Shown piece by piece: positions 35,818-45,807 of a DNA stretch of 59,208 nucleotides. The notes beneath the pieces were generated by a model that was not told the DNA's origin, did no database searches, and saw nothing but the letters and a program-made list of their open reading frames with translations. This stretch comes from Pseudomonadota bacterium. Its GTDB lineage: Bacteria; Pseudomonadota; Alphaproteobacteria; Rhizobiales; Xanthobacteraceae. The number at the start of each line of letters is the position of its first letter. Position 1 is the first letter of the stretch. The stretch covers positions 1-59,208 of the forward strand of contig JAGXAJ010000018.1 of NCBI GenBank assembly GCA_018971625.1, in the 5' to 3' direction. A program made the translations under genes and the position numbers.

Positions 35818-36278
35818 CGGCAGCGACCAAACCTGTTCTGACCGGCGGCTGCCAATGCGGCGCCATCCGCTTCGCGCTCTCGGCACCGCCGCTGAAAGTC
35901 AGCATCTGTCATTGCCGGATGTGCCAAAAGGCGTCCGGCTCGCCGTTCGCCTCCTTTGCCGAGATCGATAATGGCGATTTCGCCTGGACCCGGGGCAAGC
36001 CATCGGCGTTTCGCTCCTCCTCGATCGCCGAGCGCGATTTTTGTTCCAGTTGCGGCACGCCCTTGAGCTTCCGCCGCATCGACGGCCCGAAAATCGAGAT
36101 CATGATCGGCGCCTTCGACCGGCCGGACCGGTTGGTCCCGACCCGGCAATATGGAACCGAATCCCGGCTCGGGTGGGTGGTCGCGATTTCCAATCTGCCG
36201 AGCCAGACCACGCTGCAGAATTACGGCCCCGAGAAGGTTAACAGCATCGTCAGCCGGCAGCATCCGGATCACGATTGA
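35814..36278 (+). CDS. GFA family protein (glutathione-dependent formaldehyde-activating-like)
   Basis: A 154-residue zinc protein of the GFA/CENP-V fold: GGCQCGAIRF and ICHCRMCQKASGSPF with zinc-binding cysteines, and FCSSCGTPL for the second site. Most members have no proven activity in formaldehyde handling. The start overlaps the mutA stop by four bases, so it is translated with mutA; why it sits between mutA and mutB is unclear. mutB starts about 40 bases downstream. Confidence 0.92.
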   Translation: MTAATKPVLTGGCQCGAIRFALSAPPLKVSICHCRMCQKASGSPFASFAEIDNGDFAWTRGKPSAFRSSSIAERDFCSSCGTPLSFRRIDGPKIEIMIGAFDRPDRLVPTRQYGTESRLGWVVAISNLPSQTTLQNYGPEKVNSIVSRQHPDHD

Positions 36279-36320
36279 GGCTGCGACCTGCCGCCGTTAC
36301 ATGTGCTATGATTGATGCCG

Positions 36321-38477
36321 ATGAGCCGAATACCGGACTTCGCAGCGATCGCATTTGAAAAGGCTCCCGGCGCAGCCGAAGCGGGCCATGTCGAGCCTTG
36401 GCTCACCCCCGAAGGCATCCCGGTCAAATCCGGCTATGGCGAAGCCGACCTCGCCGGCATCGATTTCCTCGACACCTGGCCCGGCATCGCGCCCTATCTG
36501 CGCGGCCCCTACCCCACGATGTATGTCAACCAGCCGTGGACCATCCGGCAATATGCCGGCTTCTCCACGGCGGAAGATTCCAACGCGTTCTATCGCCGCA
36601 ACCTCGCCGCCGGACAGAAGGGCCTGTCGGTGGCGTTCGATCTCGCCACCCACCGCGGCTACGATTCCGATCATCCCCGGGTATCCGGCGACGTCGGCAT
36701 GGCCGGGGTTGCGATCGATTCCATCTACGACATGCGCACGCTGTTCTCGGGGATACCGCTCGACCAGATGAGCGTGTCGATGACCATGAACGGCGCGGTG
36801 CTGCCGATCCTGGCGCTGTTCGTTGCGGCTGCCGAGGAACAGGGCGTACCGCCGGAGAAACTCTCTGGCACGATTCAGAATGATATTCTGAAAGAGTTCA
36901 TGGTACGCAACACCTACATCTATCCGCCGGCGCCGTCGATGCGGATCATCTCCGACATCTTCGCCTACACCTCGCAGAAGATGCCGAAATACAATTCGAT
37001 TTCCATCTCCGGCTATCACATGCAAGAGGCCGGCGCGACGCAGGATCTCGAACTCGCCTATACGCTCGCCGACGGCGTCGAATATCTGCGCGCGGGCCTT
37101 GCCGCCGGTCTCGACGTCGACCGCTTCGCGCCGCGGCTGTCGTTCTTCTGGGCGATCGGCATGAACTTCTTCATGGAAGTCGCCAAGATGCGCGCCGCCC
37201 GGCTGTTGTGGGCGAAGCTGCTGAAACCCTTCAACCCGAAAGACCCGCGCTCGCTCAGCCTGCGCACGCATTGCCAAACCTCCGGCTGGTCGTTAACCGC
37301 GCAGGACGTCTACAACAATGTGGTACGCACCACGATCGAAGCGATGGCCGCGACGCAAGGTCATACCCAATCGCTGCATACCAACGCGCTCGACGAGGCG
37401 CTGGCGCTGCCGACCGATTTCTCCGCGCGCATCGCCCGCAACACGCAATTGTTCCTGCAACAGGAAAGCGGCACCACCCGGATCATCGACCCCTGGGGCG
37501 GCTCCTATTATGTCGAGCGCCTGACCCGCGATCTCGCGGCCAAGGCATGGGGCCACATCCAGGAGATCGAAGAACTCGGCGGCATGGCAAAAGCGATCGA
37601 GGCTGGCGTGCCGAAGCTGCGGATCGAGGAAGCTTCCGCCAGGACGCAGGCACGGATCGACGCCGGCAAGCAGGCGGTGATCGGCGTCAACAAGTATCAG
37701 CCGGCCAATGAAGCGCCGATCGACGTGCTGAAGGTTGACAACTCCACGGTTCGGCGGCTGCAGATCGACAAGCTGGTGCAGCTGCGCTCCGAGCGCAGCC
37801 AGCAGGACGTCGACGACGCGCTGGCCGCGCTGACCCGCAGCGCCGGCGAAGGCAACGGCAACCTTTTGGCGCTGGCGATCGACGCCGCCCGCGCCAAGGC
37901 CACCGTCGGCGAAATTTCGGACGCAATGGAAAAGGTATTCGGGCGGCATCGTGCCGAGATCAAATCCGTCACCGGCATCTACATGCGAGAGGCATCCACC
38001 ATGTCGAACCGGGTCGAAAAGGTGCAGGCGCTGATCGATGCCTTCGAGGAAGCCGAAGGCCGCCGGCCGCGCATTCTGGTCGCCAAGATCGGCCAGGACG
38101 GTCACGACCGCGGCCAGAAGGTGATCGCATCCGCCTTTGCCGATGTCGGCTTCGATGTCGATATCGGACCGCTGTTCGCGACCGCCGAGGAGGCAGCGCG
38201 GCAGGCGGTCGAGAACGACGTGCATATTCTCGGCGTGTCCTCGCTGGCCGCGGCACATCTCACTGCCGTGCCGGAACTGAAGGCCGCGCTGAAGAAGCAG
38301 GGCCGCGACGACATCATGATCATCATCGGCGGCGTGGTGCCGCCGCAGGATTACGACGCGCTCTATAACGCCGGCGTCGAGGCGATCTACCCGCCGGGCA
38401 CCGTGATCGCCGACGCTGCCGAGGAGCTGATCCACAAGCTCAACGCCAGATTAGGGCATAGTGAAGCGGCCGAATGA
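36321..38477 (+). CDS. mutB: Methylmalonyl-CoA mutase large (catalytic) subunit
   Basis: About 718 residues. The N-terminal barrel has the family stretch [20 protein letters not shown] and [20 protein letters not shown]. The C-terminal cobalamin-binding domain has [15 protein letters not shown], with the DxHxxG motif near residues 592-597 whose histidine ligates B12 cobalt, and [14 protein letters not shown]. Start choice between 36315 and 36321 is open. It isomerises (R)-methylmalonyl-CoA to succinyl-CoA, in propionate, odd-chain fatty acid and branched amino acid breakdown. Its stop overlaps the start of the next, foreign-looking gene by four bases. Confidence 0.97.
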   Translation: MSRIPDFAAIAFEKAPGAAEAGHVEPWLTPEGIPVKSGYGEADLAGIDFLDTWPGIAPYLRGPYPTMYVNQPWTIRQYAGFSTAEDSNAFYRRNLAAGQKGLSVAFDLATHRGYDSDHPRVSGDVGMAGVAIDSIYDMRTLFSGIPLDQMSVSMTMNGAVLPILALFVAAAEEQGVPPEKLSGTIQNDILKEFMVRNTYIYPPAPSMRIISDIFAYTSQKMPKYNSISISGYHMQEAGATQDLELAYTLADGVEYLRAGLAAGLDVDRFAPRLSFFWAIGMNFFMEVAKMRAARLLWAKLLKPFNPKDPRSLSLRTHCQTSGWSLTAQDVYNNVVRTTIEAMAATQGHTQSLHTNALDEALALPTDFSARIARNTQLFLQQESGTTRIIDPWGGSYYVERLTRDLAAKAWGHIQEIEELGGMAKAIEAGVPKLRIEEASARTQARIDAGKQAVIGVNKYQPANEAPIDVLKVDNSTVRRLQIDKLVQLRSERSQQDVDDALAALTRSAGEGNGNLLALAIDAARAKATVGEISDAMEKVFGRHRAEIKSVTGIYMREASTMSNRVEKVQALIDAFEEAEGRRPRILVAKIGQDGHDRGQKVIASAFADVGFDVDIGPLFATAEEAARQAVENDVHILGVSSLAAAHLTAVPELKAALKKQGRDDIMIIIGGVVPPQDYDALYNAGVEAIYPPGTVIADAAEELIHKLNARLGHSEAAE

Positions 38478-39406
38478 CGCCTGAAGACGAACAACCGTGG
38501 CATTCATTTGAACCTATAGAGCGCTACGAGTCTTTGTTTCCTTTGTTGCCGAACTATGTTGCGCACTACACGATAGGTGGAAAACGACTTCCCCGCATCG
38601 GCATATCCACTAAATATGATCTCGTTTTTCGGAAGGGCCTTCTTGCTGCTTTGCTCGCAAGCAGAATGCAAATCGGCATTGCATACGCCGAAAAGCGATA
38701 CGCAAAGGATTCTGTCGAGTCTCGCTGGCTGGGTCTTACGGATAGAATTGACTCGATCTTTAGCGAGGGCAGAAAATATTTGGATGGATATCTTACTCAC
38801 GGTAAGGACAAGGTAAAATCCGTCAACGATCCATCTCAAGATAACCTCTCTTGGCAATTTTTCTTCAGAACTCTTGGCTCACTAGATGCAGCCAAACGCC
38901 TATCTGAACTCGGCTATCTCTGTGAGGTCGCAACCATACTAAGGTCAGCGATCGAACAATTCGCATTTTGCTCGAAGCTTCTCTTATTGGAACCGTCCGA
39001 GGACATAAAGTCAATTCGGCCAATCCTATGCCTGAACCATTTCAAAAAATATGTGCCAAGCGCCGGTCAACTCTACGGCCTACTGTCAAAATATACCCAT
39101 TTTGAATTTGACCATCACACGCATTTCTTTACTTATTCCGCCAAAGAGATCCAAACACTTCAACGAGGGGCGGTGTTAAGGGCTTATGCGACCCAACTCA
39201 TCTTTCTAACAATGGCTTGCGTGAGTAAATATATTTTGGTCGCCTCCCCTTCTCAATTCAACCAAGTACCCCAGTCAGTGCAGGACATCAGCATCTTTAT
39301 TGAGAGAGTCTATGCGTTTTCTGACGATGTCTGCACAATGCTTCCTCTCGACGAAGTGTTATCGAAACTCGATATCTTGCTTCAAGAAATTGTTCATACG
39401 AAATGA
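38474..39406 (+). CDS. Low-GC protein of unknown function, coupled to mutB
   Basis: A 310-residue protein with no family I recognise. It is helix-rich ([20 protein letters not shown]; then [17 protein letters not shown]) and ends in a coiled region. Two sample lines counted by hand are 42 and 50 percent GC, far below mutB, and codon use is A/T-ending, so I infer recent transfer. The start ATGA overlaps the mutB stop by four bases, giving exact translational coupling, which is odd for an acquired gene. The pattern of buried helices with a [19 protein letters not shown] segment vaguely recalls DUF5677-type proteins, with low confidence. Confidence 0.8.
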   Translation: MTPEDEQPWHSFEPIERYESLFPLLPNYVAHYTIGGKRLPRIGISTKYDLVFRKGLLAALLASRMQIGIAYAEKRYAKDSVESRWLGLTDRIDSIFSEGRKYLDGYLTHGKDKVKSVNDPSQDNLSWQFFFRTLGSLDAAKRLSELGYLCEVATILRSAIEQFAFCSKLLLLEPSEDIKSIRPILCLNHFKKYVPSAGQLYGLLSKYTHFEFDHHTHFFTYSAKEIQTLQRGAVLRAYATQLIFLTMACVSKYILVASPSQFNQVPQSVQDISIFIERVYAFSDDVCTMLPLDEVLSKLDILLQEIVHTK

Positions 39407-39431
39407 GAAACAGACTACAACCGGTGATGGA

Positions 39432-40232
39432 ATGATACGCACGCGGGTTTTTTTGTGGACGATAGTGATCGCCGCACTCTTTATAATTGACTCGGCGGCT
39501 CCTATCCTCGCCGCCGACCCCAAGCCTGACGCCACCATCAAAAACAAAAACATCGAAGCCAGCGTTTTCGTCAGCGACAGCATCAAGGCCGATCCGGCAC
39601 TCGCAGCGGATTGCCTGGCCGACGGTAAGAAGTGGATCGACAAGCAGGCTGCGGATGCCGACTCTTACCGCAAGACGGATCCGCAAATGTTTCGCGATGG
39701 CGGCTGGAATTATGAGCGCAAATACGACATTCGCTCGGTGGTCGCCGATCGCTATGTGAGCATCCTTCGCTCCGACTATGTCGACGCCCACGCCGCGCAT
39801 CCGAACACTGACGTCAACACCATCCTGTGGGACCGGACCGCACAAAAGCGCATCAGCATCCGGCCTTTCTTTACCGAGACCGCCGATAACTGCCCGACCA
39901 TGCAGGCGATCCTCAAGGCCGTGATCGCGTCGCTGAAGATCGAAAAGAAGAAACGTGACGCCACCGAAACGGCCACGAGCGAATGGTTCAGGAGCCTCGA
40001 GCCAAAACTGCTCAAGATCGGCGCGGTGACGCTCGCACCATCCACCGTCTCCGGCAAAAGCTCCGGCCTCACCTTTCACTACCCGCCTTACGCAGTCGGC
40101 CCTTATGCCGAGGGCGAGTACGTCGCATTCGTGCCGTGGGAAACCTTGAAGCCCTATTTGAGCCCGGAAGGCGCATCGATTTTTGCTGGCGCGCGGCCCA
40201 AGGGCGATGACCGGGCTCAAATTAACAATTGA
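39432..40232 (+). CDS. Secreted or membrane-anchored protein with DUF3298-like C-terminus
   Basis: A 266-residue protein starting at ATG 39432 (longer frames overlap the preceding gene). An N-terminal hydrophobic segment (VFLWTIVIAALFIIDSAAPILAAD) works as signal peptide or anchor. The C-terminal part includes FHYPPYAVGPYAEGEYVAF, followed by PWETLKPYLSPEG, the pattern of DUF3298/RsiV-like domains, which in other proteins bind lysozyme or have unknown roles. The mature protein would be periplasmic. Seventy-five bases separate it from the rhomboid gene, so they may be one unit. A partner function is not seen. Confidence 0.8.
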   Translation: MIRTRVFLWTIVIAALFIIDSAAPILAADPKPDATIKNKNIEASVFVSDSIKADPALAADCLADGKKWIDKQAADADSYRKTDPQMFRDGGWNYERKYDIRSVVADRYVSILRSDYVDAHAAHPNTDVNTILWDRTAQKRISIRPFFTETADNCPTMQAILKAVIASLKIEKKKRDATETATSEWFRSLEPKLLKIGAVTLAPSTVSGKSSGLTFHYPPYAVGPYAEGEYVAFVPWETLKPYLSPEGASIFAGARPKGDDRAQINN

Positions 40233-40307
40233 CCCATCAGTTGTATTGCTTACAACTGCAATCAATATTCGTATCGCCATTGCGAAATTAGTTTCACGCG
40301 GAAGCAG

Positions 40308-41867
40308 ATGTCCGAGGCCATAACGAGTGTGTCTCGGGCTGAGACCCCCACGGCGCCTGGGGAAACGTTTTGCAGCTATCTCGCCAGGCGGTTCATCGCA
40401 AAGAGGGGCTTCAAAGCCGGCACGGTCCCGGAAGCGCAGAAACTTGTCTCAGCGAGCGATATCGTCCTGACGCTGAATGGCCACGGTCCCTTCACCATCC
40501 TTTGCCTGATTGATCGCGAGACCCATCCCGGAAAGCAATTTGATCTACCCATCGCGGAGCTGGAGGGAATTGCAGAGCAATGCCTGAAATATTCTCACGC
40601 CATCGGCTCTTTCGAGACCGAGCGAATGCCGATCGTCATTCGTGTCATCGAGATTGGGCCGACATCTCCCGGACAACAGGAACGGCTGAAGACGGTTCGG
40701 CTGCCTGAGCTGACGTCAAAATGCCTCGCGTCTGCACTGACGGTTGATACCGTTGGCGGCACCGTCTGGTCGAGTTCGCTGCAGGGCCAGCCGGAATGGG
40801 GGTTTATCGAGACGGTGCTGCAATCGCCGAGACTGGTTGACGGCGAAGCCGAACCCGTACCCGACATCGGTGTCGAGCCACCCCCGCCAATTGTTCCCTA
40901 TCTGACATTCGGACTGGTTGGCTTGCTGGTGATGATTTTTTGTGCCGAACTTCGCTTCGGGATCGATGCTCCCGCAAGCGGGCTCACACCTAGCGTCAGA
41001 ACGTTGATCGTATTTGGCGGCCTGCAATATCTGCTCACCATCGAGCATGGCCAGTGGTACCGCGTATTTTCCGGTCCGTTGTTGCACGCCAGCCTCGCGC
41101 ACATTCTATCCAATGGCGTGGCGCTTCTGATTGCCGGCTATGCGTTGGAACGTGAAGCCGGAAGGCTCTGGTTCGTCGCGCTGTTCGTGATCGGGGCATT
41201 GGGCGGCGCGTGCGGATCCTTGCTGGTCAACCCTCATGGCCTGGTTACCGTGGGCGCTTCCGGCGCGATCATGGGCTTGTTGGCGGCCGTGCTCGTCATC
41301 AGTTTCCGCTACGCCGCTGGTCCCAATCGCACCGGCCTGCAATTACGCGCGGGACAAATCCTGGTCCCGTCACTGCTACCAGCAGCTTCCGCCGCGGCAA
41401 CCAGAATCGATTACGGGGCTCATATTGGCGGGGCGCTCGTCGGCGCTATGGCAGCCTACGTTCTTTGCCAGCTTTGGCCAAGGAACGATGCGCTACCCGG
41501 CTTTCGCCGAAACGCGATCGCCATCATCTGTCTGAGGGTGCTGGGTGTCTTGGCGGCCGGGACTGAACTCTCCCTGAGGTATCATTTTTGGTCAGCCACT
41601 GCCCGCCTCATTCCTCCCGGGGCACCACCGAAAACGAATGTAGACGTTCGGGAAACCCTTGAAAAATATCCGAACGATCCCCGTTCACATCTCTACGCAG
41701 CCCTCATGCTATCGAATCGCGGCGATAGGCTGGGTACCGAACAAGAGTTGCGTGCCACCTTGGATGCGCCGTTGATGGACGTTCTCGACCCGGCGTTCAA
41801 TCTTCTTGTCCAGACCGAACTGACCTTGCTTTCTGCGAAACAAGAACATCGGGAAAAGTCGAAATAA
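40308..41867 (+). CDS. Rhomboid family intramembrane serine protease with extra N- and C-terminal domains
   Basis: A 519-residue protein. Residues 1-195 form a soluble N-terminal domain I do not recognise. The rhomboid core spans about residues 196-400: HASLAHILSNGVALLIAG, then VGASGAIMG with the nucleophile Ser318 and GAHIGGALVG with His372. The last 110 residues include a helix pair resembling TPR units (YPNDPRSHLYAALMLSNRGD). Rhomboids cut proteins within the membrane; the substrate is unknown, but the secreted neighbour at 39432-40232 with a single membrane segment is a possible one (inference). It lies between mutB and meaB, normally adjacent. Confidence 0.9.
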   Translation: MSEAITSVSRAETPTAPGETFCSYLARRFIAKRGFKAGTVPEAQKLVSASDIVLTLNGHGPFTILCLIDRETHPGKQFDLPIAELEGIAEQCLKYSHAIGSFETERMPIVIRVIEIGPTSPGQQERLKTVRLPELTSKCLASALTVDTVGGTVWSSSLQGQPEWGFIETVLQSPRLVDGEAEPVPDIGVEPPPPIVPYLTFGLVGLLVMIFCAELRFGIDAPASGLTPSVRTLIVFGGLQYLLTIEHGQWYRVFSGPLLHASLAHILSNGVALLIAGYALEREAGRLWFVALFVIGALGGACGSLLVNPHGLVTVGASGAIMGLLAAVLVISFRYAAGPNRTGLQLRAGQILVPSLLPAASAAATRIDYGAHIGGALVGAMAAYVLCQLWPRNDALPGFRRNAIAIICLRVLGVLAAGTELSLRYHFWSATARLIPPGAPPKTNVDVRETLEKYPNDPRSHLYAALMLSNRGDRLGTEQELRATLDAPLMDVLDPAFNLLVQTELTLLSAKQEHREKSK

Positions 41868-41989
41868 GCGGCGGCTATATTGACTACTACCGCGCCAACC
41901 TCCACCGGTAGATTCGATACGGCTGCATTGTGCACCAACATCAGGTTTATTCTCTCGTCGGCAGCTTCCATCCGATATAAAGCCTGAGC

Positions 41990-42985
41990 ATGTCCGAACG
42001 TCTGACCAATAAATTGAATCAGATCGATACGCTCGCCAACGATCTCCGTGCCGGCAACCGCGCCGCACTGGCGCGCGCGATTACGCTGATCGAGAGCCGG
42101 CGCGGCGATCACCAGGCCGCGGCGCGCGATCTCGTGCAGGCGCTGCTGCCGGACACCGGCAAGGCGGTCCGGGTCGGCATCACCGGTGCGCCGGGGGTCG
42201 GAAAATCCACCACCATCGACGCGCTCGGCATGTTCCTGATCGAGCGCGGCCACAAGGTTGCGGTGCTGGCGGTCGACCCCTCCTCCGCCCGTACCGGCGG
42301 TTCGATCCTGGGCGACAAGACCCGGATGGCACGGCTGTCCGCATCCGGGGACGCCTATATCCGTCCGTCGCCGAGTTCGGGCACGCTCGGCGGCGTCGCG
42401 GCAAAGACCCGCGAGTCGATGTTGTTGTGCGAGGCGGCCGGGTTCGATGTCGTGCTGGTGGAAACCGTCGGCATCGGGCAATCGGAGACCGCGGTCTGCG
42501 ACATGACGGATTTTTTCCTGGCGCTGATGCTGCCGGGGGCCGGCGACGAATTGCAGGGCATCAAGAAGGGTCTGGTCGAACTCGCCGACATGATCGCAGT
42601 CAACAAGGCCGACGGCGACAACATCAAGCGTGCCAATCGTGCCGCTGCCGACTATCGCAGCGCGCTGCGCATTCTGGGCCCGCGCTCGCAACACTGGCAT
42701 CCGCCCGTGGTGACGTTTTCGGCCCTGACGGGCGCCGGCCTCAGCGAACTCTGGCAGAAAATTCTCGATCACCGCACCGCGATGAACGCATCCGGCGATT
42801 TCACCGCACGGCGGCAGCAGCAGCAGGTGAAGTGGATGTGGTCGATGCTGGAACAGCGGCTGATGGCGCGGCTGCGCGCCGATCCCGCGATCCGCAACAA
42901 GGTGAGAAAGACGGAGGTCGAAGTCGCCGACGGCCGTATCGCGCCAGCGGTTGCGGCCGAACAGATCGCGGGAATGTTGCGCTAG
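41990..42985 (+). CDS. meaB: MeaB, methylmalonyl-CoA mutase-associated GTPase
   Basis: A 331-residue G3E-family P-loop GTPase. P-loop GAPGVGKS (residues 66-73), VLAVDPSSARTGGSILGD, the switch-like VETVGIGQSE and the guanine-binding IAVNKADGD are all visible. MeaB protects the mutase against inactivation and helps load adenosylcobalamin. It is separated from mutB by 3.5 kb of unrelated genes, but remains on the same strand. Length and motifs are typical. Confidence 0.96.
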   Translation: MSERLTNKLNQIDTLANDLRAGNRAALARAITLIESRRGDHQAAARDLVQALLPDTGKAVRVGITGAPGVGKSTTIDALGMFLIERGHKVAVLAVDPSSARTGGSILGDKTRMARLSASGDAYIRPSPSSGTLGGVAAKTRESMLLCEAAGFDVVLVETVGIGQSETAVCDMTDFFLALMLPGAGDELQGIKKGLVELADMIAVNKADGDNIKRANRAAADYRSALRILGPRSQHWHPPVVTFSALTGAGLSELWQKILDHRTAMNASGDFTARRQQQQVKWMWSMLEQRLMARLRADPAIRNKVRKTEVEVADGRIAPAVAAEQIAGMLR

Positions 42986-43032
42986 CCGCCCGCCGGGTAT
43001 GACGTTACTGCGATGGATTTGAGCCGCTTCAC

Positions 43033-43686
43033 ATGACGAAACTCCGTATCCTCGTCACCGGCTTTGAGCCGTTCCCGGGCGCGCCATACAATCCGACGCA
43101 GCCGCTGGTCGCGCGCCTGATAAAGCTGCGCCGTCCAGCTTTGGCCGATGTTGAACTGTGCGGCCATATCTTTCCCGTCAGCTACAGCGCGGTCGACCGG
43201 CAATTGCCTGAACTGCTCGGGAAGCATCTTCCGGATGCGCTATTGATGTTCGGCCTCGCCACACGCACCTCCTGGGTGCGAATCGAAACCCGCGCCCGCA
43301 ATGCCGTCACCATGTTGTGGCCTGACGCCAATCATACGCGCGTACGCAAGGGATCGATCGCCGGCGGCGCCGACGCGATGATGTTCGGCCCGCACACCGA
43401 ACGGCTGTTGCGCTCCGCGCTTGCCACCGGCATCGATGCGCGTACTTCGAACAATGCCGGCAGCTATCTCTGCAATTATCTGAGCTGGCGGGCGATCGAA
43501 GCGACAAAACGCCATGACGGCCCGCACCTCGCGGCGTTCATTCATGTCCCGCTGTTGGCGCGCGATGGCGTTTCCCGGCAAAAAGGAACCGCCCGCATCA
43601 CGCTCGAGGAGCTTGTCGATGCCAGTGAAGCGATGCTGATGGAAATGGTAAGACTGGCGCGAAGCGACATGCGGAAATCCGCATAG
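43033..43686 (+). CDS. pcp: Pyroglutamyl-peptidase I family (C15) protein
   Basis: A 217-residue cytoplasmic cysteine peptidase that removes N-terminal pyroglutamate. The start TGFEPFPGAPYNPTQPL is the family's; the catalytic cysteine is in NAGSYLCNYLSW and the catalytic histidine in AFIHVPLL. The usual glutamate region (GLATRTSWVRIETRARN) is divergent, so full activity is likely but not certain. It follows meaB by 47 bases on the same strand. Confidence 0.88.
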   Translation: MTKLRILVTGFEPFPGAPYNPTQPLVARLIKLRRPALADVELCGHIFPVSYSAVDRQLPELLGKHLPDALLMFGLATRTSWVRIETRARNAVTMLWPDANHTRVRKGSIAGGADAMMFGPHTERLLRSALATGIDARTSNNAGSYLCNYLSWRAIEATKRHDGPHLAAFIHVPLLARDGVSRQKGTARITLEELVDASEAMLMEMVRLARSDMRKSA

Positions 43687-43847
43687 CGTCCTGCAGTTGC
43701 TGCCGCGAATCGGCAAGAAAACTCGCTGACGATTAACCCTACCGCCAACAATCGCCGCGTTCCGCCTTCCGCCTTACCTGCCCGGCCGCATTTTTGCGTT
43801 ACTTCAGGGAATACAGGCGCAAGACTGCGCCCCGGAAAAGCGCGATC

Positions 43848-45221
43848 ATGGACCTCAACCGTCGCCATCTGATTGGAGCCTCCGCCGCTGGCGTTGCCGG
43901 CGCGCTCTCGGCGTCGTCGGATGCCGCCCAAGCGGCTCCGCTGACATCGGTGCTCGGGCGTGATGCCACGCAATATGGTGTGCGGCCCGGCAGTTCTGAC
44001 GATCAGACCAGGGCGTTGCAGCGCGCGATCGACGAAGCAGCACGCGCGCAGGTGCCGCTGGCCTTGCCGCCCGGCGTTTATCGTACCGGATTGCTTCATC
44101 TCCAGAATGGCACGCAACTGGTCGGCGTGCGCGGCGCTACCAAATTAGCCTTCAACGGCGGCGCGTCGATGCTGCAGGGCGAAGGCGCCGGGCACATCGG
44201 CCTCTCTGGCATCACGCTGGACGGCGGCGGCATTACGTTGCCGCCCCGGCGCGGCCTGGTGCATTGCTTCGGCGGAGCCGATATCCGCATCGTTGATTGC
44301 GAAATAATAGGCAGCGGCGGCGCCGGCATCTGGTTTGAGGAAGTCTCAGGCGAGGTCAGCGGCAACGTCATCACCAACACGGCCTCCACCGCGTTCGTCT
44401 CGTTCGACGCACAGGGTTTGCTGGTCGCGCGCAACACCATCATCGGCACCAACGACAACGGCATCGAGATCCTGCGCAACGCGATCGGCGACGACGGCAC
44501 ACTGGTGCTGGATAACCGCCTCGAGGATATCAAAGCTGGTCCCGGCGGCTCCGGGCAATACGGCAATGCCATCAACGCGTTTCGCGCCGGCAACGTCATC
44601 GTGCGCGGCAATCGCATCCGCAATTGCGATTATTCCGCGGTGCGCGGCAATTCGGCGTCCAACATCCAGATATCAGGCAACAGCGTCAGCGACGTCCGCG
44701 AGGTCGCGCTGTATTCCGAATTCGCCTTCGAGGGCGCGGTGATCGCCGGCAACACCGTGGACGGCGCGGCATTCGGCGTCTCGGTCTGCAACTTCAATGA
44801 AGGCGGACGCATCGCCGTCGTGCAGGGCAACATCATCCGCAACCTGTTGCCGAAGCGGCCGATCGGCACCGCGCCTGACGACGATGCCGGCGTCGGCATC
44901 TATGTCGAGGCCGACAGCTCCGTCACCGGCAATCTGATCGAGAACGCGCCCTCGTTCGGCATCATGGCCGGCTGGGGCCAATATCTGCGCGACGTCGTCA
45001 TCTCGGGCAATGTCATCCGCAAGGCGCTTGTCGGCGTCGGCGTGTCGGTGACGCCAGGCGCGGGCACCGCGCTGGTCAACACCAACATCATTTCTGAAAC
45101 CCCGCGTGGCGCGGTGGTTGGTCTCGACCACGCCCGTCCCATCACGCCTGACCTCGCCGCCGAGGGCGCGCAACGCTTTGCGCAGGTCGTCGTCGGCAAC
45201 AACGTGGTGAGAAGTAGCTAG
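43848..45221 (+). CDS. TIGR03808 family Tat-exported parallel beta-helix protein
   Basis: A 457-residue protein from the ATG at 43848. The N-terminus has a twin-arginine signal (LNRRHLIGASAAGVAGAL) followed by Ala-rich cleavage. The body is a right-handed beta helix: YGVRPGSSDDQTRALQRAI at the start, then many repeats with VISGNVI-, VLDNRLED- and IQISGNSVSD-like strands. It matches TIGR03808, a Tat-translocated repetitive protein of unknown function known from rhizobial-type bacteria. The companion TIGR03809 gene is convergent next to it. The stop codon TAG forms the first bases of dispersed repeat copy 2. Confidence 0.93.
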   Translation: MDLNRRHLIGASAAGVAGALSASSDAAQAAPLTSVLGRDATQYGVRPGSSDDQTRALQRAIDEAARAQVPLALPPGVYRTGLLHLQNGTQLVGVRGATKLAFNGGASMLQGEGAGHIGLSGITLDGGGITLPPRRGLVHCFGGADIRIVDCEIIGSGGAGIWFEEVSGEVSGNVITNTASTAFVSFDAQGLLVARNTIIGTNDNGIEILRNAIGDDGTLVLDNRLEDIKAGPGGSGQYGNAINAFRAGNVIVRGNRIRNCDYSAVRGNSASNIQISGNSVSDVREVALYSEFAFEGAVIAGNTVDGAAFGVSVCNFNEGGRIAVVQGNIIRNLLPKRPIGTAPDDDAGVGIYVEADSSVTGNLIENAPSFGIMAGWGQYLRDVVISGNVIRKALVGVGVSVTPGAGTALVNTNIISETPRGAVVGLDHARPITPDLAAEGAQRFAQVVVGNNVVRSS

Positions 45222-45325
45222 AGCGTTTTCGAGCGAAGTGGATACCGGTTCGCGTGAAGAAAACGCGTCAAAACAAGAATCTAGAGCCCAGTTCCGATTC
45301 CATCGAACGGAAAAGGTTTTAGAGC
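45219..45325 (+). repeat. Dispersed structured repeat, copy 2 (between two convergent genes)
   Basis: Begins TAGAGCGTTTTCGAGCGAAG, nearly identical to copy 1 for the first 60 bases, including the GCGTTTTC/GAAAACGC and GCGAA/TTCGC pairs. It covers the whole gap between the TIGR03808 stop (45219-45221) and the stop of the convergent TIGR03809 gene (45319-45321), and it includes both stops. Confidence 0.85.
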
Positions 45326-45807
45326 GCGTTGCGTAGCAGCGGATAGCGTTCCTGTATCGAAACGACATCACGCGCCGGTTCGGCGGCGTTGTCTCGCGCC
45401 GGCCCCGGCGTCAGTTCGAGCGCCGGCAAGTCCGGCTCGAAAGCCAGCGCATCGATCGCCACCACGGAATACATCTTGGTGGTCAATTCCGCAGGAAAAC
45501 GTATCGGTTGCGATGAAGCCCGCTTGCTCTGCGCCCGATTGCGCGCGGGCGTTTTGCCGGCGCGACCAAGCCAGGAAACATCGACCGCGGAATTGTCAGG
45601 AGAAGCCTCGCGCATCGATAGGTCACGCCAGGTTTCCACCGCCGATTTGGCCTCCCTGATGTTTTCGAGGAATGCGGCCTCGGTGTGAAAGCGGCGCCAG
45701 CGGCCGGACTCAAACAGCTCGGTGAGGTATTCCAGCCTTTGCTCGGCAAGATTGCGCCAACGCGCAAGGACATCGCGGCCGCGAGCCACGTCGAGTTGTT
45801 GTGTCAT
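45319..45807 (-). CDS. TIGR03809 family protein
   Basis: A 162-residue protein with the family start LDVARGRDVLARWRNLAEQR and ELFESGRWRRFHTEAAFLENI, a helical region. The C-terminal 60 residues are Pro/Ala rich. TIGR03809 is a family of unknown function found next to TIGR03808 genes; here it is convergent with one. No signal peptide, so cytoplasmic. The function remains unknown; the pairing suggests a shared role or regulation. Confidence 0.88.
   Translation of the reverse strand: MTQQLDVARGRDVLARWRNLAEQRLEYLTELFESGRWRRFHTEAAFLENIREAKSAVETWRDLSMREASPDNSAVDVSWLGRAGKTPARNRAQSKRASSQPIRFPAELTTKMYSVVAIDALAFEPDLPALELTPGPARDNAAEPARDVVSIQERYPLLRNAL

Noticed and set aside
37293..38435. Minus-strand frame of 380 codons opposite mutB
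   Set aside because: Antisense to a well-conserved gene; no start context.
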